Shown here: piece by piece, positions 1 to 12,745 of the stretch
Numbering within the stretch: position 1 is the stretch's first letter
Layout of the letters: each line of letters begins with the position of its first letter
Notes under the pieces: generated by a model
The model's input: the letters and a program-made list of their open reading frames with translations, nothing else
What the model was told of the DNA's origin: nothing
Databases searched by the model: none
Source: Rhizophagus clarus
Lineage: Eukaryota; Glomeromycota; Glomeromycetes; Glomerales; Glomeraceae
NCBI GenBank assembly: GCA_015698045.1
Contig: BLAL01000068.1
Span: forward strand, 310,001 to 374,000
Direction of reading: 5' to 3'
Length of the DNA stretch: 64,000 bases
Position numbers and translations under genes: made by a program

Positions 1-426
1 GATATATATAGTTTTGGTATGATTATGTATTTTGTGGCAACCGGAAGACAACCCTTTAAAAATTGTGCACACGACCATCATTTAGTATTAAGTATATGTA
101 AAGGAGATAGACCTGAAATAAATGAGTCAGAAGCACCAAAATGTTATATTAACTTGATGAAAAAATGGTGGGATCCAAATCCAAATAACAGGCCTGATGT
201 AACACAATTACTTGGATCACTTTTATCAATCTCTACGGATAGTTTATATGAAGCAGAAATTGAAGAAGCAGAAAATTATAGAATTTTGCATCTTCCTTTA
301 TTAAAGGAAGGTACAAGTACTTGTCACCCTCAAGCTATTTATACATCTCGATTACTTAATCCTTTTACAGAAAATCTTCCAAAATATATTGATGATATTT
401 CTGAATGTTTAGATTGTACGATCTAA
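1..426 (+). CDS. 3' end of a tyrosine-kinase-like protein kinase (C-lobe, partial)
   Basis: The reading frame is open from base 1 to a TAA at 424-426 and gives 141 residues. It begins at DIYSFGMIMYF, the start of helix alpha-F of a protein kinase C-lobe, and runs through CW/WW-DPNPNNRP, where the Arg is the conserved alpha-I arginine. A tail with HPQAIYTSRLLNPFTENL and a terminal ECLDC follows. The same tail closes the kinases at 24915-25799 and 52689-53573 and the broken one at 46040, so this is a fifth member of one subfamily. The N-lobe, catalytic loop and DFG region lie outside the window. No statement on activity is possible. An AATAAA at 457-462 could serve as poly(A) signal. Confidence 0.85.
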   Translation, partial: DIYSFGMIMYFVATGRQPFKNCAHDHHLVLSICKGDRPEINESEAPKCYINLMKKWWDPNPNNRPDVTQLLGSLLSISTDSLYEAEIEEAENYRILHLPLLKEGTSTCHPQAIYTSRLLNPFTENLPKYIDDISECLDCTI

Positions 427-1331
427 ATTAGCCCTTTAATATAATTTTTATTTTACAATAAAGTATATAGTACTTATTTACAATAATATGTTTGCCACGT
501 TTTTTAAAATTTGAATTAATAACTTGAAAATATGAGATTTCTAAAAAAAAAATGGGACACGGTCACGAATATTGAATAGCAATTATCTATAAAATTGCTA
601 TATAACGATTAATGTTATAATTATTATGTAGTATATCAGTATATGGCCTTTATTAGAATAAAATCATTCTCGTAATGTGTATATAATTACATCAAGAATT
701 TTTTTTCTATAATATCATATGATAGTATAAGTGCAATAATTTTAGATAGATAATTGATATTTATATTTTGCAAAGTTCTTATTTTTTTAATGTAACAAAA
801 CCTTCGATTTATTATTTAATTGAATTCATGTCATGTTTATATTCCAAGTTTACTTGCTGAAACCGCGTCACATTTATTTTAGAAATATTCAAACTGTATG
901 TACATTACAATAAAAGTACTTATAAATTATTTTTGAAACAATTACCTTCTCACTTTGCAACCAAATCTCCTATTATTTTCGGAAATGATTTGAACCCTTC
1001 TTCCGTTCATTTCTTGCCACCTGACATTTTTATATATCTGACATTATATATTTATAATAGTATAACAGCGAATTCCCAACAGGCTAGTAAAAATAATCAG
1101 TTGTGCAGGTAAAAATCATGTAGCTAATCTGTGAGATAAAAAAATCACGGTTAAAGTTTTATGATATGTGACAAATTTTGCATAAACGAAAATTCACGTG
1201 ATATTTTCATTGTTCTTTTCTCCTAACTTAATATGAGTTAAACTGTAATAATTTATCGTCATGTTCCGATACAACTTACATAAAGTTACAATTACTCCCT
1301 ATAAAAAATTTTTGTCGGATAGCGATCTTGA
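427..1331. other. intergenic, AT-rich
   Basis: No coding stretch is supported here. It contains a CACGTG at 1195-1200 and, at 1298-1315, a CCCTATAAAAAAT end resembling the terminus of the inverted-repeat element at 24015. Confidence 0.5.
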
Positions 1332-1924
1332 TTACTTCGTATCCATCGTAAAGTCCTGTAACAGAAATTGATGTTGCCTTTTGGCTTCGTCTTGTTCTTC
1401 TTCGACGTGTTTTGCCTATTCTTCCCGTGTTAATCCGAAAGTTCGTAATTCCTCCGGCGTAAGCGTGATTTCTTCAGCTCGTCTTAATCTTGTCCTCGTT
1501 ACCATTTCTATTGGTGTTTTCCCATTCTTGAGCGGCTTCTTCTTCTTTATTCCATGATGGCGTTGATTTAATAATTTCCTCTCGTTGTAGATTGCTGGAG
1601 CAGCACATTTGTATGTACTCTTTGTCCTCAATCTTAATAAATCTTTTTTTTATCGAAGCTGCAGTCATATGTCCTGAGTACCATTCTGTAATTATATCCT
1701 TTCCAGGTCCTAAACTCTCCATCCTTCGTGTAAAAAAAGATCTTCTTTTCTATTCCTTTTGGATATAGTTTCTGTTGCCTTAAATCCTTTTCTAAGGAAT
1801 ATTTTAACTTTAACAGTTGTGGTATACATTCAGCTTGTGGATTTTTCCGAGAGGTGTAATAAAATTTACTATCTTTTCCATCTTTGTCATTTGCGAGTTG
1901 AATTGACCAAAATGAAATGACCAT
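1332..1924 (-). pseudogene. broken gene of unknown family, Lys/Glu-rich C-terminus
   Basis: A reading frame starts near 1924 (MVISFWSIQLANDKDG...) and runs 96 residues to a stop at 1634. The sequence then stays coding-like in the other two minus frames. One carries KCAAPAIYNE and MVTRTRLRRAEEITLTPEEL. The other carries STPSWNKEEEAAQEWE between them. After LTREE comes an in-frame TAG, and the frame resumes as AKHVEEEQDEAKRQHQFLLQ to a TAA at 1332-1334. The simplest reading is one gene with at least two frameshifts and a nonsense change. I do not recognise the family. The highly charged end suggests a coiled segment. Other possibilities are unrecognised introns or a transposon-encoded protein. 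Confidence 0.45.
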
Positions 1925-3044
1925 TTATTCAAAATGTAAAATTCTATTACTTAATTTAGGCGTTCATTACTTAATTTAGGAATTTGTTGCTTAATTTAAG
2001 AATAAAACATTTTCAACATATCCAAAGGCCATATTTATACCATTTAATACGCTAAATTAGTCATTATAATAAAAATGTATCATTGAATATACAAGAGGTA
2101 TCATATTTGAATATTATTAAGATCGATTTCGGTAAGATATGCATTGCAAATTGCTAGTCGTTTACAATTAGTTTATTATAATGATGTTAATTCATGCCAT
2201 ATATATATATAAAGATTTGTTTCAGAGAACTTGATGTTGTTCGTTGCAGGAGTTGTTCTATTGATAAGGCCGTCACAAGGACGTTAGATTTAAGCATTAT
2301 TATTTAATTATTAAATATATTATATATATGCAACATAGTCAAAGGATACTTTGTGTCTGGTAAATTATTTATCTTCTTAATTACTCTTTAATAGATATTG
2401 AATATTCTGTGTTATTAAATTAAAAAAGTGTAATTATCACATGCTTATATTTTTATTATATATTTGAAATCCAACTAATAAAAATATATTTCCATATAGT
2501 TATTTTCTTAGCTCGTTTTTATGTTCTCCTTTATCTTTTGACAATTTTTTTATAGTAAATACGGTATAAAAGCGATAATTATTATCTTCCAATCCATTCT
2601 AAACAAAGACTGAATTAATTGTTGGTCTTATACCTCCTTTTTGTTCTAGCAATGACCGTTAGCTTTTTAGTATCATTAATGAATTTATTATAATAAAATA
2701 TGAAATATTTTTTTTTATTTTCCGGAAGATAAGCAAATGTTTAATATGACATTCAACATGAGACGGTCATCACTTTGACTTTGCAGGTATTTCAATGCAT
2801 TATAGTTTGGTACATTTGTAAAAGGTACTATCTGAGGAAAACAAGAAATTTATACTTCAATTGATTTAACAAATAATGTTCCAACACTTTCACAACCATT
2901 ATTTTCGCTAAAGACTAGAAATTTTTTATGCAAAGTCATTGCTTTTGTTTATTGGGTAACAAAGAAATTAATTCGATCGTAATGGTCTTTCTTCATTTTC
3001 TTTTGAAATAAAATAATAAATTGAAACTTTGCCATTAAATTGTT
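1925..3044. other. intergenic, AT-rich
   Basis: No gene seen. The region holds short direct repeats of the type TTACTTAATTTAGG at about 1949-1981, and the 3' flank of the BTB-TLDc gene. Confidence 0.5.
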
Positions 3045-4574
3045 TCATATGATTTGGAACACTTCACATTCTTCTACAGCAAAATATTTTCCAGTTTTTC
3101 TAATTGATTTTTCATAAGATCCTTTTTTACTATAACTGTTACAGTCACCATCGAATTCTACTATTGTGAGGTCTCCATCACCAAATGATGGACCGTAATA
3201 ACATCCATTAGATATGGCGTAATTTTGATTCATTACACGACTTAAAATGTAATCTTCAATTCTCCCATTGTTAAAAGAAAATACAAAGCTATCTTTTGTG
3301 ATACTCCACTTACATTCAGAAGTCCATCCAATTGGATTATACCCTCCAAGAATTTCGTTGCTACCTATTACTTTAACGATTGTTACTGTGCGACGGATAT
3401 CATCACAAATTCTATGAAATCTATCTGTCGTAAATCCATCACGAGATCCGCGAAATAATAATTTGTATTCATATGGAGAATTTAACTCATCGGTAATTTC
3501 TAACCTATTAATCCATTTCGAGATCAGTTCGGCATGTTGAGATGTAATAATTTTTGAACTAACAGACTTTAATTTAATTTCCTTTGTTATATGTGGACTT
3601 GGATTATTGTTTAGCATACTATTAGGCTCCAAAAGATTTAAAAAAGATTTTAATAAATCTTTATATAGTTCCTTTGGTAAAACTCTTTTATAGGGTAATA
3701 CTTTATCTGTAAATTCTTTAGAAGTTAAATTGTAGAATTTAATAAATGGAATAATTTGTCGCAAAGTACTCTTTAGAGCGTTAAAATCATCTTTTGAATA
3801 ATTAGTGATATCAGAAGCAAGTTCTGGATTTTGCGCAAGCCCCCATTTAAGAACGTGTTCCCAAACTTGAATTTCACTCATTTGAAGATTATCGTTTCGA
3901 ATTATTGAGATCAAAAGATTTTCTGAAATCGAGGAGAAACCTAATGAGCTGAATATCTTAGCTGGCTTTTTCGTTATTAAATCAGTACAATATCTTTGTA
4001 GTTCCAAGAAAGAATCATTTTCGAAACTGGTTTTATATATCAAGTTAAAATTTTGCTCCATCCAATTTGATTTATTTTCGATCAAAAATGATTGTAAATA
4101 AGTGATTAATTCCTGAAGACTAAGTTCATTGGCGGCAATTAGGATTTGAATTATATCCGAATTTTCATATTCATTTAAGGAAAGTTTTCCACCATAAATA
4201 TATCTATAAATATATTTTATAGGAAAAAAAAAAAAAAAAAAAATTTAAAAATATTTATTATTTACTTTATTGTTTAAAAGCGTCACTTATTCGTCAATGT
4301 AAATTTTTTTTAATTACCTTAGGATAATTTGAAAAATTTGAGGCAAAATATTTGGTAATTTAATATGTACCAAAGTTCCATCATTTTTCTTTTTATTAGT
4401 TGACAAAATTCTTCGTAAATAAGGAGAACGATAGTGTAAGATAACCATATGAGCACGAAATATTTTTATATAAGGGTCATTGCCAACTTCAATAGTAATA
4501 TCATAATATTCTTCATCATTTAAAACTTCAAGTAAATTTTGTGATAATTTCGGCAATAATTTATTATCAGCCAT
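3045..4574 (-). CDS. BTB/POZ-BACK-TLDc domain protein (intact, two exons)
   Basis: Exons 4318-4574 and 3045-4203 are joined across a 114-nt intron (donor AG|GTAATT, acceptor TTTATAG|A, phase 2). The product is 471 aa. Residues about 10-115 are a BTB fold (EYYDITIEVGNDPYIKIFRAHMVIL..., continued after the intron by YIYGGKLSLNEY). About 125-225 is a BACK region (WEHVLKWGLAQNPEL). About 285-470 is a TLDc domain (KWINRLE..., YKLLFRGSRDGF, ILGGYNPIGWTS, YGPSFGDGDL). BTB-BACK proteins usually bind cullin-3 as substrate adaptors. TLDc domains are linked to oxidative-stress and V-ATPase functions in other eukaryotes. A role here is inferred only. The start is the ATG at 4574, identical in the 17.9-kb copy, with a TATA-like run at about 4637-4645. 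Confidence 0.9.
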
Positions 4575-4691
4575 TATTTATTTTTTTTATAAATTTAATA
4601 ATGAGTTTTGTTGAGAGGATGATTCATGATTAAGCCTTATATATATGAGTTATTATATTCTGTACAACGTTACAACGTAAACATCTTGCGA

Positions 4692-4697
4692 CACGTG
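4692..4697. promoter_or_regulatory. CACGTG element in conserved BTB-TLDc promoter
   Basis: The block CTGTACAACGTTA ... CGACACGTGACTAAA lies about 118 nt upstream of the ATG at 4574. It recurs at the same distance upstream of the second BTB-TLDc copy (CACGTG at 18048-18053). CACGTG is the classic E-box bound by bHLH factors in fungi. Binding here is inferred. Confidence 0.45.
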
Positions 4698-4914
4698 ACT
4701 AAAAGTTGAGGATAAAAACAAACAAATTAATTTCGCATTTTTTCCATGCTTATTTATTATTATTACAATGATAATACCGTTTTCAAAATTTTGGTAAAAT
4801 AACTTAAAATAATGATAAATACATAAATCGGTTATAACAATTATATTTATTTGCTTTTAGCAATAAGGTAGTTACAATATGCTAGATACAACATTTATAT
4901 ATAGTAATATACAA

Positions 4915-6129
4915 TTTGAAATATTTCACATTCCTTTCCAGAAAATCTTTAATTTTTCTAATTGGCTTTTTCATAAGAAGATTCACTAGTACTACATTTA
5001 TCCTTGTATTCCCCATATAATTAGGTCAAATAATGGCATATTTCTCGTACACCGCACGACTTAAAAATATAATTATTATTGATAAAGAGAATAAAAAGTT
5101 ATCTTTTGTAGTGCCATAACTATCATATGATCTCCATTCAAGAGAATTATATCTTCCAAGAATTTCATTACTGCCTTTCACTTTAACAATTGTTAACGTG
5201 CGAGATTTGTTGTCACAAATTCTACGAAATTTGTCTCTTATAAACCGATCGTGGGATCCAGAAACAATAATTTGTATTCATATGGAGGGGTTGATTAATT
5301 TTAACCTATCTATAAATCCATCTTGAGATCAATTCGGTATGTTGAGTTGTAATAATTTGTAAATCAATAGTTCTTAAATTAGCTTCCTAGTTTATGATCT
5401 TGCTTTTTGTTATTACAATCTGAAAGGCTCAAAAATGGTTTTAATAAATTTATATATGATTTTTCGGGTAAAATCACTCTATAAGGAAATACTTTATTCA
5501 TAAATTCTTTAGAAGTGAAACTGTAGAATTTGATAAATAGAATAAAATGTTATAAGAAATTCTTTAAAGTATTAAAATCATCATTTGAATAATTAGTTCC
5601 CAAATTTGAATCTCGCTAATAGATCGAAAGTTTTTCAGGAATTAAGGAAAAATTTAATGAGTTGAATATCTTAACTGACTCTTTTGTTATACAATATCTT
5701 TGCAGTTCCAAGAAAAAAACATTTCTCAAATCTTGTTTACATATTAAGTTAAAATTTTATTCCATTTAAATTCACTGGCGGCAATTAGAATTTGAATTAT
5801 GTCTGAATTATTATATTCATTTAAAGATAATTTTTCACTATAAATATATCTAAAAAAAAAAAATTAAAAATTTTGCTTTATTTATCTTTTAATTTATTTA
5901 AAAGCATCTTTCTTACCTTAAGATTATTTAAAATTTCAGGCGAAATATTTGGTAGTTTAATATGTGCTAAAGTTCCATCATTTTTCTTTTTATTATTAGT
6001 TGATAAAATGTTTAGTAAATAAGGCAGGAGAACGATAGTGTAAGATAACCGAAATATTTTTATATAAGGGTCATTATCGCGTTTAACATTTCGAGTAAAT
6101 TTTGGTAATAGTTTTTTATTGGCCATCAA
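4915..6129 (-). pseudogene. decayed BTB-BACK-TLDc copy
   Basis: The first-exon relic (about 5935-6126) reads MANKKLLPKF...DNDPYIKIFR...KKKNDGTLAHIKLPN. It matches the intact gene but lacks about 16 residues of the BTB core and the RAHMVI segment. The second-exon relic (4915-5850) can be followed by nucleotide similarity to 3049-4203: the 3' TLDc end, the CCAAGAATTTCATTACTGCC block and the BACK region. It is cut by several frameshifts and deletions, and no long frame survives. It lies directly upstream of the intact gene in the same orientation, so it is an old tandem duplicate. Confidence 0.75.
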
Positions 6130-8271
6130 AATTTTGCATAAACGAAATCATGTAATATTTTACCGTATTGCAAAGTTTTTCTTCCGTCACATTCTTATAA
6201 ATCAAAATAAATATAGTTATAATAAATAGCAAGCAAATAGTTTATGTTTCAATACAACTTGCGTAAAGGAATAATTATATGAAATTTTTTTTTTTTAAAT
6301 TAGTAGGAAAGACTTGCGTAAATTTGTAAGTTCTTAGTTATTTTAACAATTCTGTCTTTTTTCATATTTATTTGTCATTAGTAGTACAAATATAGTATGA
6401 GAATAATATTACTTCAAATTTACTTTAAACTTTATCATATGATCTGTAAGCGGACTTTGTAAGTTTTTATACTATTCGTGCAATTATAAAGCATAAATAA
6501 ATGCCATTCATTTGATTATAACAATTTTTACATACAAATTTTATGAAAAAAGTGATAAAAATTATACCAATCTAAATGATACTAATTCATCATTAATACT
6601 CGTTTATAATTGAAAAATAACCAACGTTATAATTTATCATTTTATTTTTGTCTTATACACATAACGCAAAACAAGATAAAGGAGTATATCTGTTTGCACA
6701 TGAATGATTTTATCACTAAACTATATTATTTTGCATTTATTATATAAGTACAAATATGTTTATGCAAGAAAGATTTGCTGTTGGTGTTGCAATTTTCCAG
6801 ATTATTCTTCCCAAATTCTTCGAAATCTGGAAGATCCTTCTTTTCCATATTTCCTTGCAATAGTAATTCGCAATGAGGTTCATAAAATTTCCCTGCGTTA
6901 TAATAAATACCAGCAAGTTTACCGTTGTCTACATTGGTTATTTTATATATTATCCTAACCTACACAGAGTTGTATTTTTTGTTTATCCATAAACTCTCTT
7001 CATTATCGCAACATCAGGTCATTTATCACGATATTAATGAATGGTTTATGTGCTTAAACGAGATTGGTTAAAGCGAATTAGACTTAATGTGTATTACAAA
7101 ATCGTTTAGAATTTTCTAATATAAACTTCAATTATACTCTAAAAAGCATATAATTGAAACCAATGTTTTAGTCATCAAAATATGGCATCAATTCAAAAAT
7201 TCAGAAAGTAAATAAAGCGAACATGTTTTAATATGATTCCGCAGTGTATATACAATGTCGAGAAATAAAAGAATCTCATAGTTTAAATGACCATTCTAAC
7301 TAATTACTCTTATATATCGAATTTTGCCGATTTATAATGATGAATGATTAAGTTTGTTTTTCTTGTATCTTATCGGCTTTCGATTTTTTTTCGATTTTTA
7401 AAAAATTACTTGTTAATAGTAATAGTATGTTTAGTTCGCACGAGTGAGAAGGCGTACGAGAATATTTTTTGCCACGTTTCTATATTGCGCCACAATTACT
7501 TGAAAATAGGCATCAATAAGAAATAGTTATATTCGCTTTTATTCCGAGTCATATTTCTTGTAAATGTACATAAATCGTCACATTAAATGATTATGAGCGA
7601 CATTATAAGAGTATCTCCTATTCCGTAGGAACTCTAGCTGTGCACTAAAAGTGCGAAGTAAAGAGAAACCTCTAGTTGAATAAGACTCTGTCTTATGATA
7701 ACAGTTGACATTTATTATGTTATCGATGAAAACTTAATTGTTTTCGCTTTTAGATATACAGTAATAATCAATAAGTCTTAAATCTATAATGCAATATAAT
7801 CTATTAACATAAAATTTTTAGTATAATTGTGTGCTCTCATAAGTCATAACTACATATTTATATTTAACCACAAAGTTACATATCCACATTGATAAATACC
7901 GATCTGGACTTGTCTGAGTATTCGAGTAAATTAGTAATCAGTAAGTAAATCACATCAATCATATCACCACACACTTTGCGTAATGATAGTATATTCGCGT
8001 TACGCGTTACGGCGTTACGCGTTACTATTGACACTATATATATTCACCTATACTCAATACTCAATACTTTCTTAAATTTATCCTTGCATCTTCGAAAAGT
8101 GACCATTTTCTCTAGTAAGTTATTACTTCATGCACGAGGAGCATAAGAGATGTTATTATTTCGCTTTCCTTTTTTCTGAGAGTAAAACTCCTATCATAAG
8201 TCTGCTTATTCTGAAGGAAGGATAAGCCATGTATCTTCTTATGGTAGTCTAAAGAAGATTGGGAAGCATTC
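6130..8271. other. intergenic, AT-rich, with short GCGTTAC repeat
   Basis: No gene is supported. Short open frames at 6704-6958 and 7344-7526 look random. Four copies of GCGTTAC, two tandem pairs separated by one G, occupy 7997-8025 and stand out by their CpG content. Confidence 0.5.
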
Positions 8272-8814
8272 GTCACACTCTCACTCACTCACTCACTCAC
8301 TCTCACTCTCACTCACTCACTCACTCTCACTCTCACTCACTCACTCACTCACTCACTCTCTCTCACTCACTCACTCACTCTCTCTCACTCTCACTCTCTC
8401 GCTCTCTCACTCACTCACTCACTCACTCACTCACTCACTCACTCACTCTCTCGCTCTCTCACTCACTCACTCACTCACTCTCTCGCTCTCTCACTCACTC
8501 ACTCTCTCACTCACTCACTCTCTCTCTCTCACTCTCACTCTCTCGCTCTCTCACTCACTCACTCACTCACTCTCTCTCTCTCGCTCTCTCACTCACTCAC
8601 TCACTCACTTTCTCACTCACTCACTCTCTCTCTCACTCACTCACTCTCTCACTCTCTCACTCACTCACTCACTCACTCACTCTCTCTCACTCTCACTCTC
8701 TTGCTCACTCACTCACTCACTCACTCACTCACTCACTCACTCACTCACTCACTCTCTCTCTCTCTCTCTCTCACTCTCTCGCTCTCTCACTCACTCACTC
8801 ACTCACTCACTCAC

Positions 8815-8856
<42 letters not shown>

Positions 8857-9207
8857 TCGCTCTCTCACTCACTCACTCACTCACTCACTCACTCACTCAC
8901 TCTGCTCTCTCGCTCACTCTCTCTCTCACTCACTCACTCTCTCTCTCTCACTCTCACTCTCTCACTCTCTGACTCTCTCACTCTCTCACTCTCTGACTCT
9001 CTCACTCTCTCACTCTCTCACTCACTCACTCACACTCACTCACTCACACATACACACACTCTCTCTCTCACTCTCACTCACTCACTCACTCACTCTCTCA
9101 CTCTCTCATTCACTCACTCACTCACTCACTCACTCACTCACTCACTCACTCTCACTCACTCACTCACTCACTCACTCACTCACTCACTCTCACTCACTCA
9201 CTCACTC
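8272..9207. repeat. long (CTCA)n/(CT)n microsatellite with higher-order blocks
   Basis: About 935 bp is built almost only of CTCA tetranucleotides and CT dinucleotides on the plus strand, followed by a T run at 9208-9223. G is nearly absent from this strand except in the recurring block CTCTCGCTCTCTCAC, which marks repeated higher-order units. Open frames through it encode only Ser-Leu-Thr-His strings and are not taken as genes. Confidence 0.95.
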
Positions 9208-11956
9208 TTTTTTTTTTTTTTTAACTTTTCAATCTTTTCTTATTCGCTCACTTGGTTACTCACAACAAATATTTATTACAGAAAGAACTACTTGTAAAGA
9301 CTGTGAATCAGATATGATGATAAGCATGTATTTTAGTGGTGGTCTAGTGAACGGAACCAAACAAGAAATCGAAGATTGGTAATCAACCAAGCTATATTTA
9401 TTTTCACACGTCATAAAAGATATTCATGCAAGGTAAGTAATACGTTGCAACTTGTTAATATACTTTTGTAACTTTGACATGATATAAAGTAACTTTATGG
9501 TTTTTAATAATAGACACAGAATCATTCATTTCAATACGATCGAAGATGCAAGTATGTTTTAACTATGCCATGTGTGGGAGACATGAACATTTGATCTCCC
9601 AATTGAAATTTCTGCTGCGTACAAATTCAGGACTAGGGAGGACCCTAACAACCCAATTTCAGCTCACACATCTACACCATCTATCAACAAAGAATTTGAT
9701 CTAACCAATAATGAAAATATAAAAGGCAGAAATGGTATTTAGTAATTAATCAAATTTATGACAAGCATAGGAGTAATATGAGCTTCTGATTCATATTGTT
9801 TCTTCTGAAAATTTCTACATTACTTTTTTCTATCAGTATTCAGTTGATTTCCAAAATAAAATCTTCCATCCATTCTTAAGAAATCCTATAAAGGATTAAG
9901 ATACACAAGAGAACATTTTCTGTGAGTACAATAATTGAGATAGAATAATTAAAAATCGAAGATTAAGAAAATTAATAGTAAATTTGGACTTTTGTTAATA
10001 CTTTTATATTTCTAACTTTTTGCAACAAATGAAGGAGGTCAATTATAATAGCAGGTGTATGTTCTAGTAACAAGTTCGGAAAAAATGATCAAACAAAGGT
10101 TACGCGCAAAACCCCTAAGGAAGTTCAGAAACACGAGAGACTTATTAATGTATTATTTAATGTATTATTGAAAACTATATAGTTCACATTCATGGTGCTT
10201 TCAGAAAATATAATTGAAATGCACTGTACCTTGACAAAACTCTGCTCCCATTCAATCAAATTTACTGAGTACTTTTAAGTAATATCCGTAAATCATCTAA
10301 TAATATTCCGCTTAAATTCATAAAATTTGCTGAATCTAATTCGAGTGTTTTCACCTTTTGGGTAATAAATATTATTCCGAAAAATGATCACTTTTCGGAG
10401 TGGAATAATAATAAAATTCGAAACATTTTCGGAATACAAGAACCAGATAAAAGTTGGAACATATTTGTAAAAATTTTTTATAGGGCAATGTTCATTTTCC
10501 CAATGATTTAAAATTTAGAACCTTTACCTTTTTTAACCATAAAAGACCTTTTTTATTACACGATTATTCTAACGGCTTCTTGGCCTTAAATGCGATTAGA
10601 ATTGATAAAGATTAAAATACCATATAAATTCTCATAATATAAATACTTTTTCCAAGATTCAATGTAAAAAGTCGAATCTGTCTCATATGTACAGTATCTC
10701 TTATAATAATTAATGTATGAAGAAATTAATTATTGTGTTTAGAAGTATTTTCCTTTTATCACTTTTTTTTCAAATTCCATTCATGCATCTAAAAAATTGT
10801 TAAGGCAATGCCTTAGCGTTTATCATAATTAAAGAATTGAGAAGAAAATTTAAAAAATAGCTTATTTTAAAATTTTCCTACAATTAAAAAATTATTTGGT
10901 GATTTTGTGAATCTCCAAGCAGAATACATTCACAAATTTACCCAGCCTTCATAAGGTGAAATCAATGGATAATTCACATTTCATTGTACTTGTATTCCTG
11001 TAATGAAAAAATAATATTTTAAATTATCATCTTTTTTTAAAAGAAAAAGCTAGGATAGATGAGTCGACATCGAAGCGCCATCCACAGTCAATATGAACTC
11101 TCGTGTGTTTATCCCTTGAGTAGCTTTTATCCGTTGATTTCACCGGCCACTATTATTTATATGATTGGCCAATAAAAATCTTATATTTTATAATAGATAA
11201 TTTATGTATGAGTTTATTAATCAGATAACTAAATTTTATTGGTTAAAAATTTTGAATTTAAAAATAAAAGTCGGGTTAAAAAAGGCAAATTGCGATACGA
11301 AAACCAATTTTGTAACTTCGCGTCGTCTAATTCTATTCATCAATCAGAACTCGATGTGATGATTCGTGATAAACTGATTTTGATTTATGATGACCTTTTT
11401 TCTTCACCTATAATCAAAATTTATATACCGATTTTATTATAAATTTTGTAATATTACATATATTACGTATATCAAATTACAATATGAACCATTAACAATA
11501 TCTCATCAACATCATCTCTTTAGAAATTCTTCCGAAAAGATTTCATTATCAGGTTCATCATCATTGGACACAACGTCCAAATCATAAGTAAAATAATAAG
11601 AGAAAAAAGCCATAGAAAGACAATCTTTAAATTATTCTAATCACACAAACACGACGAGATGACGAGAAGCAGTAAAGAATTGTCGAAGTTTTACTATGCG
11701 TGGCGCGTACTAGCCGCATAATGCATTTTACATAAAATCTTCTGTATTTTGAAACATGAAGCAACTAATTTTTTAGTTTTTGCGTAAATAATTGTTCATA
11801 TTTATTATAAATAAAAAAAAAAAAATGAAAGTCACCAAAAATTTCAAATTTCGACATTTATGAGACTATACATATACAGTATAAAAATGTGTGTAAAAAT
11901 AAGTCTAATTTAGGTGCTAAATCTTTCTTACTTCTCGAAAGATCCTACCAATTAAT
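9208..11956. other. intergenic, no supported gene
   Basis: AT-rich sequence. A 67-codon frame at 11239-11442 has no recognisable features. A terminus reading TTTTTTATAGGGCAA at about 10477-10491 matches the right end of the inverted-repeat element at 24015-24663. It follows several TTCCGAAAA-type motifs at 10371-10432 and may be a solo end or small relative. Confidence 0.45.
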
Positions 11957-12440
11957 TTATAGGTTCTCATCTGAAGCATCAAGCTTCTCTATATACTGAT
12001 TGCCTAATTCTAAGAGATAAGAAACACTTTCGTAATCATCCAAACTTATTGGTTCTTCAAACCAAACTTGCCATCATCGTTGATACCTAAAGAAAGAACA
12101 GAAATTTTCTCTTTTGCTACTTTATATTGAATAGCTTTCTCATATGCCATCATTGATGGAATATTGTGATGTAAAGCTCCGTCTAGGAAAAAGCCCCATA
12201 ATCAGCTTTCTTACAATAAGCAATACTGCGAAAGCACTAACATTTCGATAAAGAAGTTAAATTTGGGACTGGCGTTAGAAAGTTGGATAATAGACATTTT
12301 GCAAAGCCGAGCATAGCGTCTGAAATTTTTGGATCTACTTCACGTGCTTTTTCATGAGCAGCTTTCCAGCTGTCCAAGCGATTGGTTTTTTCCTCTTTCT
12401 CGGCTAATTGCTCATAACATTGATTTAATTATTGATGAAG
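11957..12440 (-). pseudogene. patatin-like phospholipase fragment, frameshifted
   Basis: Read on the minus strand, the piece has in order: CYEQLAEKEEKTNRLDSW and ISDAMLGFAKCLLSN (stop); then FLDGALHHNIPSMMAYEKA and KEKISVLSLGINDDG (stop); then EEPISLDDYESVSYLLELG to EKLDASDENL and a TAA at 11957-11959. The segment FLDGALHHNIP fits the Asp of the patatin Ser-Asp dyad (DGA/DGG motif), and VLSLG the following strand. At least two frameshifts separate the blocks. The GxSxG nucleophile part is not present. It is a C-terminal relic of a patatin/phospholipase A-type gene. Family identity is inferred from these motifs. Confidence 0.65.
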
Positions 12441-12745
12441 TCAATATTAATAAGTCAAATTTATATTATATAAAATAATAACATAGTATTATCTAGAGAA
12501 ATAATTTAATAGTATTTAACAACAGGAATTAATAAAGCGAAAATAAAAGACAAGGTTTTATTTTTCTGTAGTTTTATTTAATGATAGAAGCAGTTACAAA
12601 AATTCAAACGAATTAAAATTTACATTATAACAATTCAATATTTTGTTATATCAGATAAATCTATTTAAAGTTACAAGTTGCTTTGTTTATTAACGTAATA
12701 ACATTTTCAATAATATTACGCTTCTGCTTCAGCTTCACGTCTGTA

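Noticed and set aside
8259..9297. Open frames of 237 and 198 codons over the CTCA satellite
   Set aside because: They encode only Ser/Leu/Thr/His strings dictated by the repeat and have no start context or domain.
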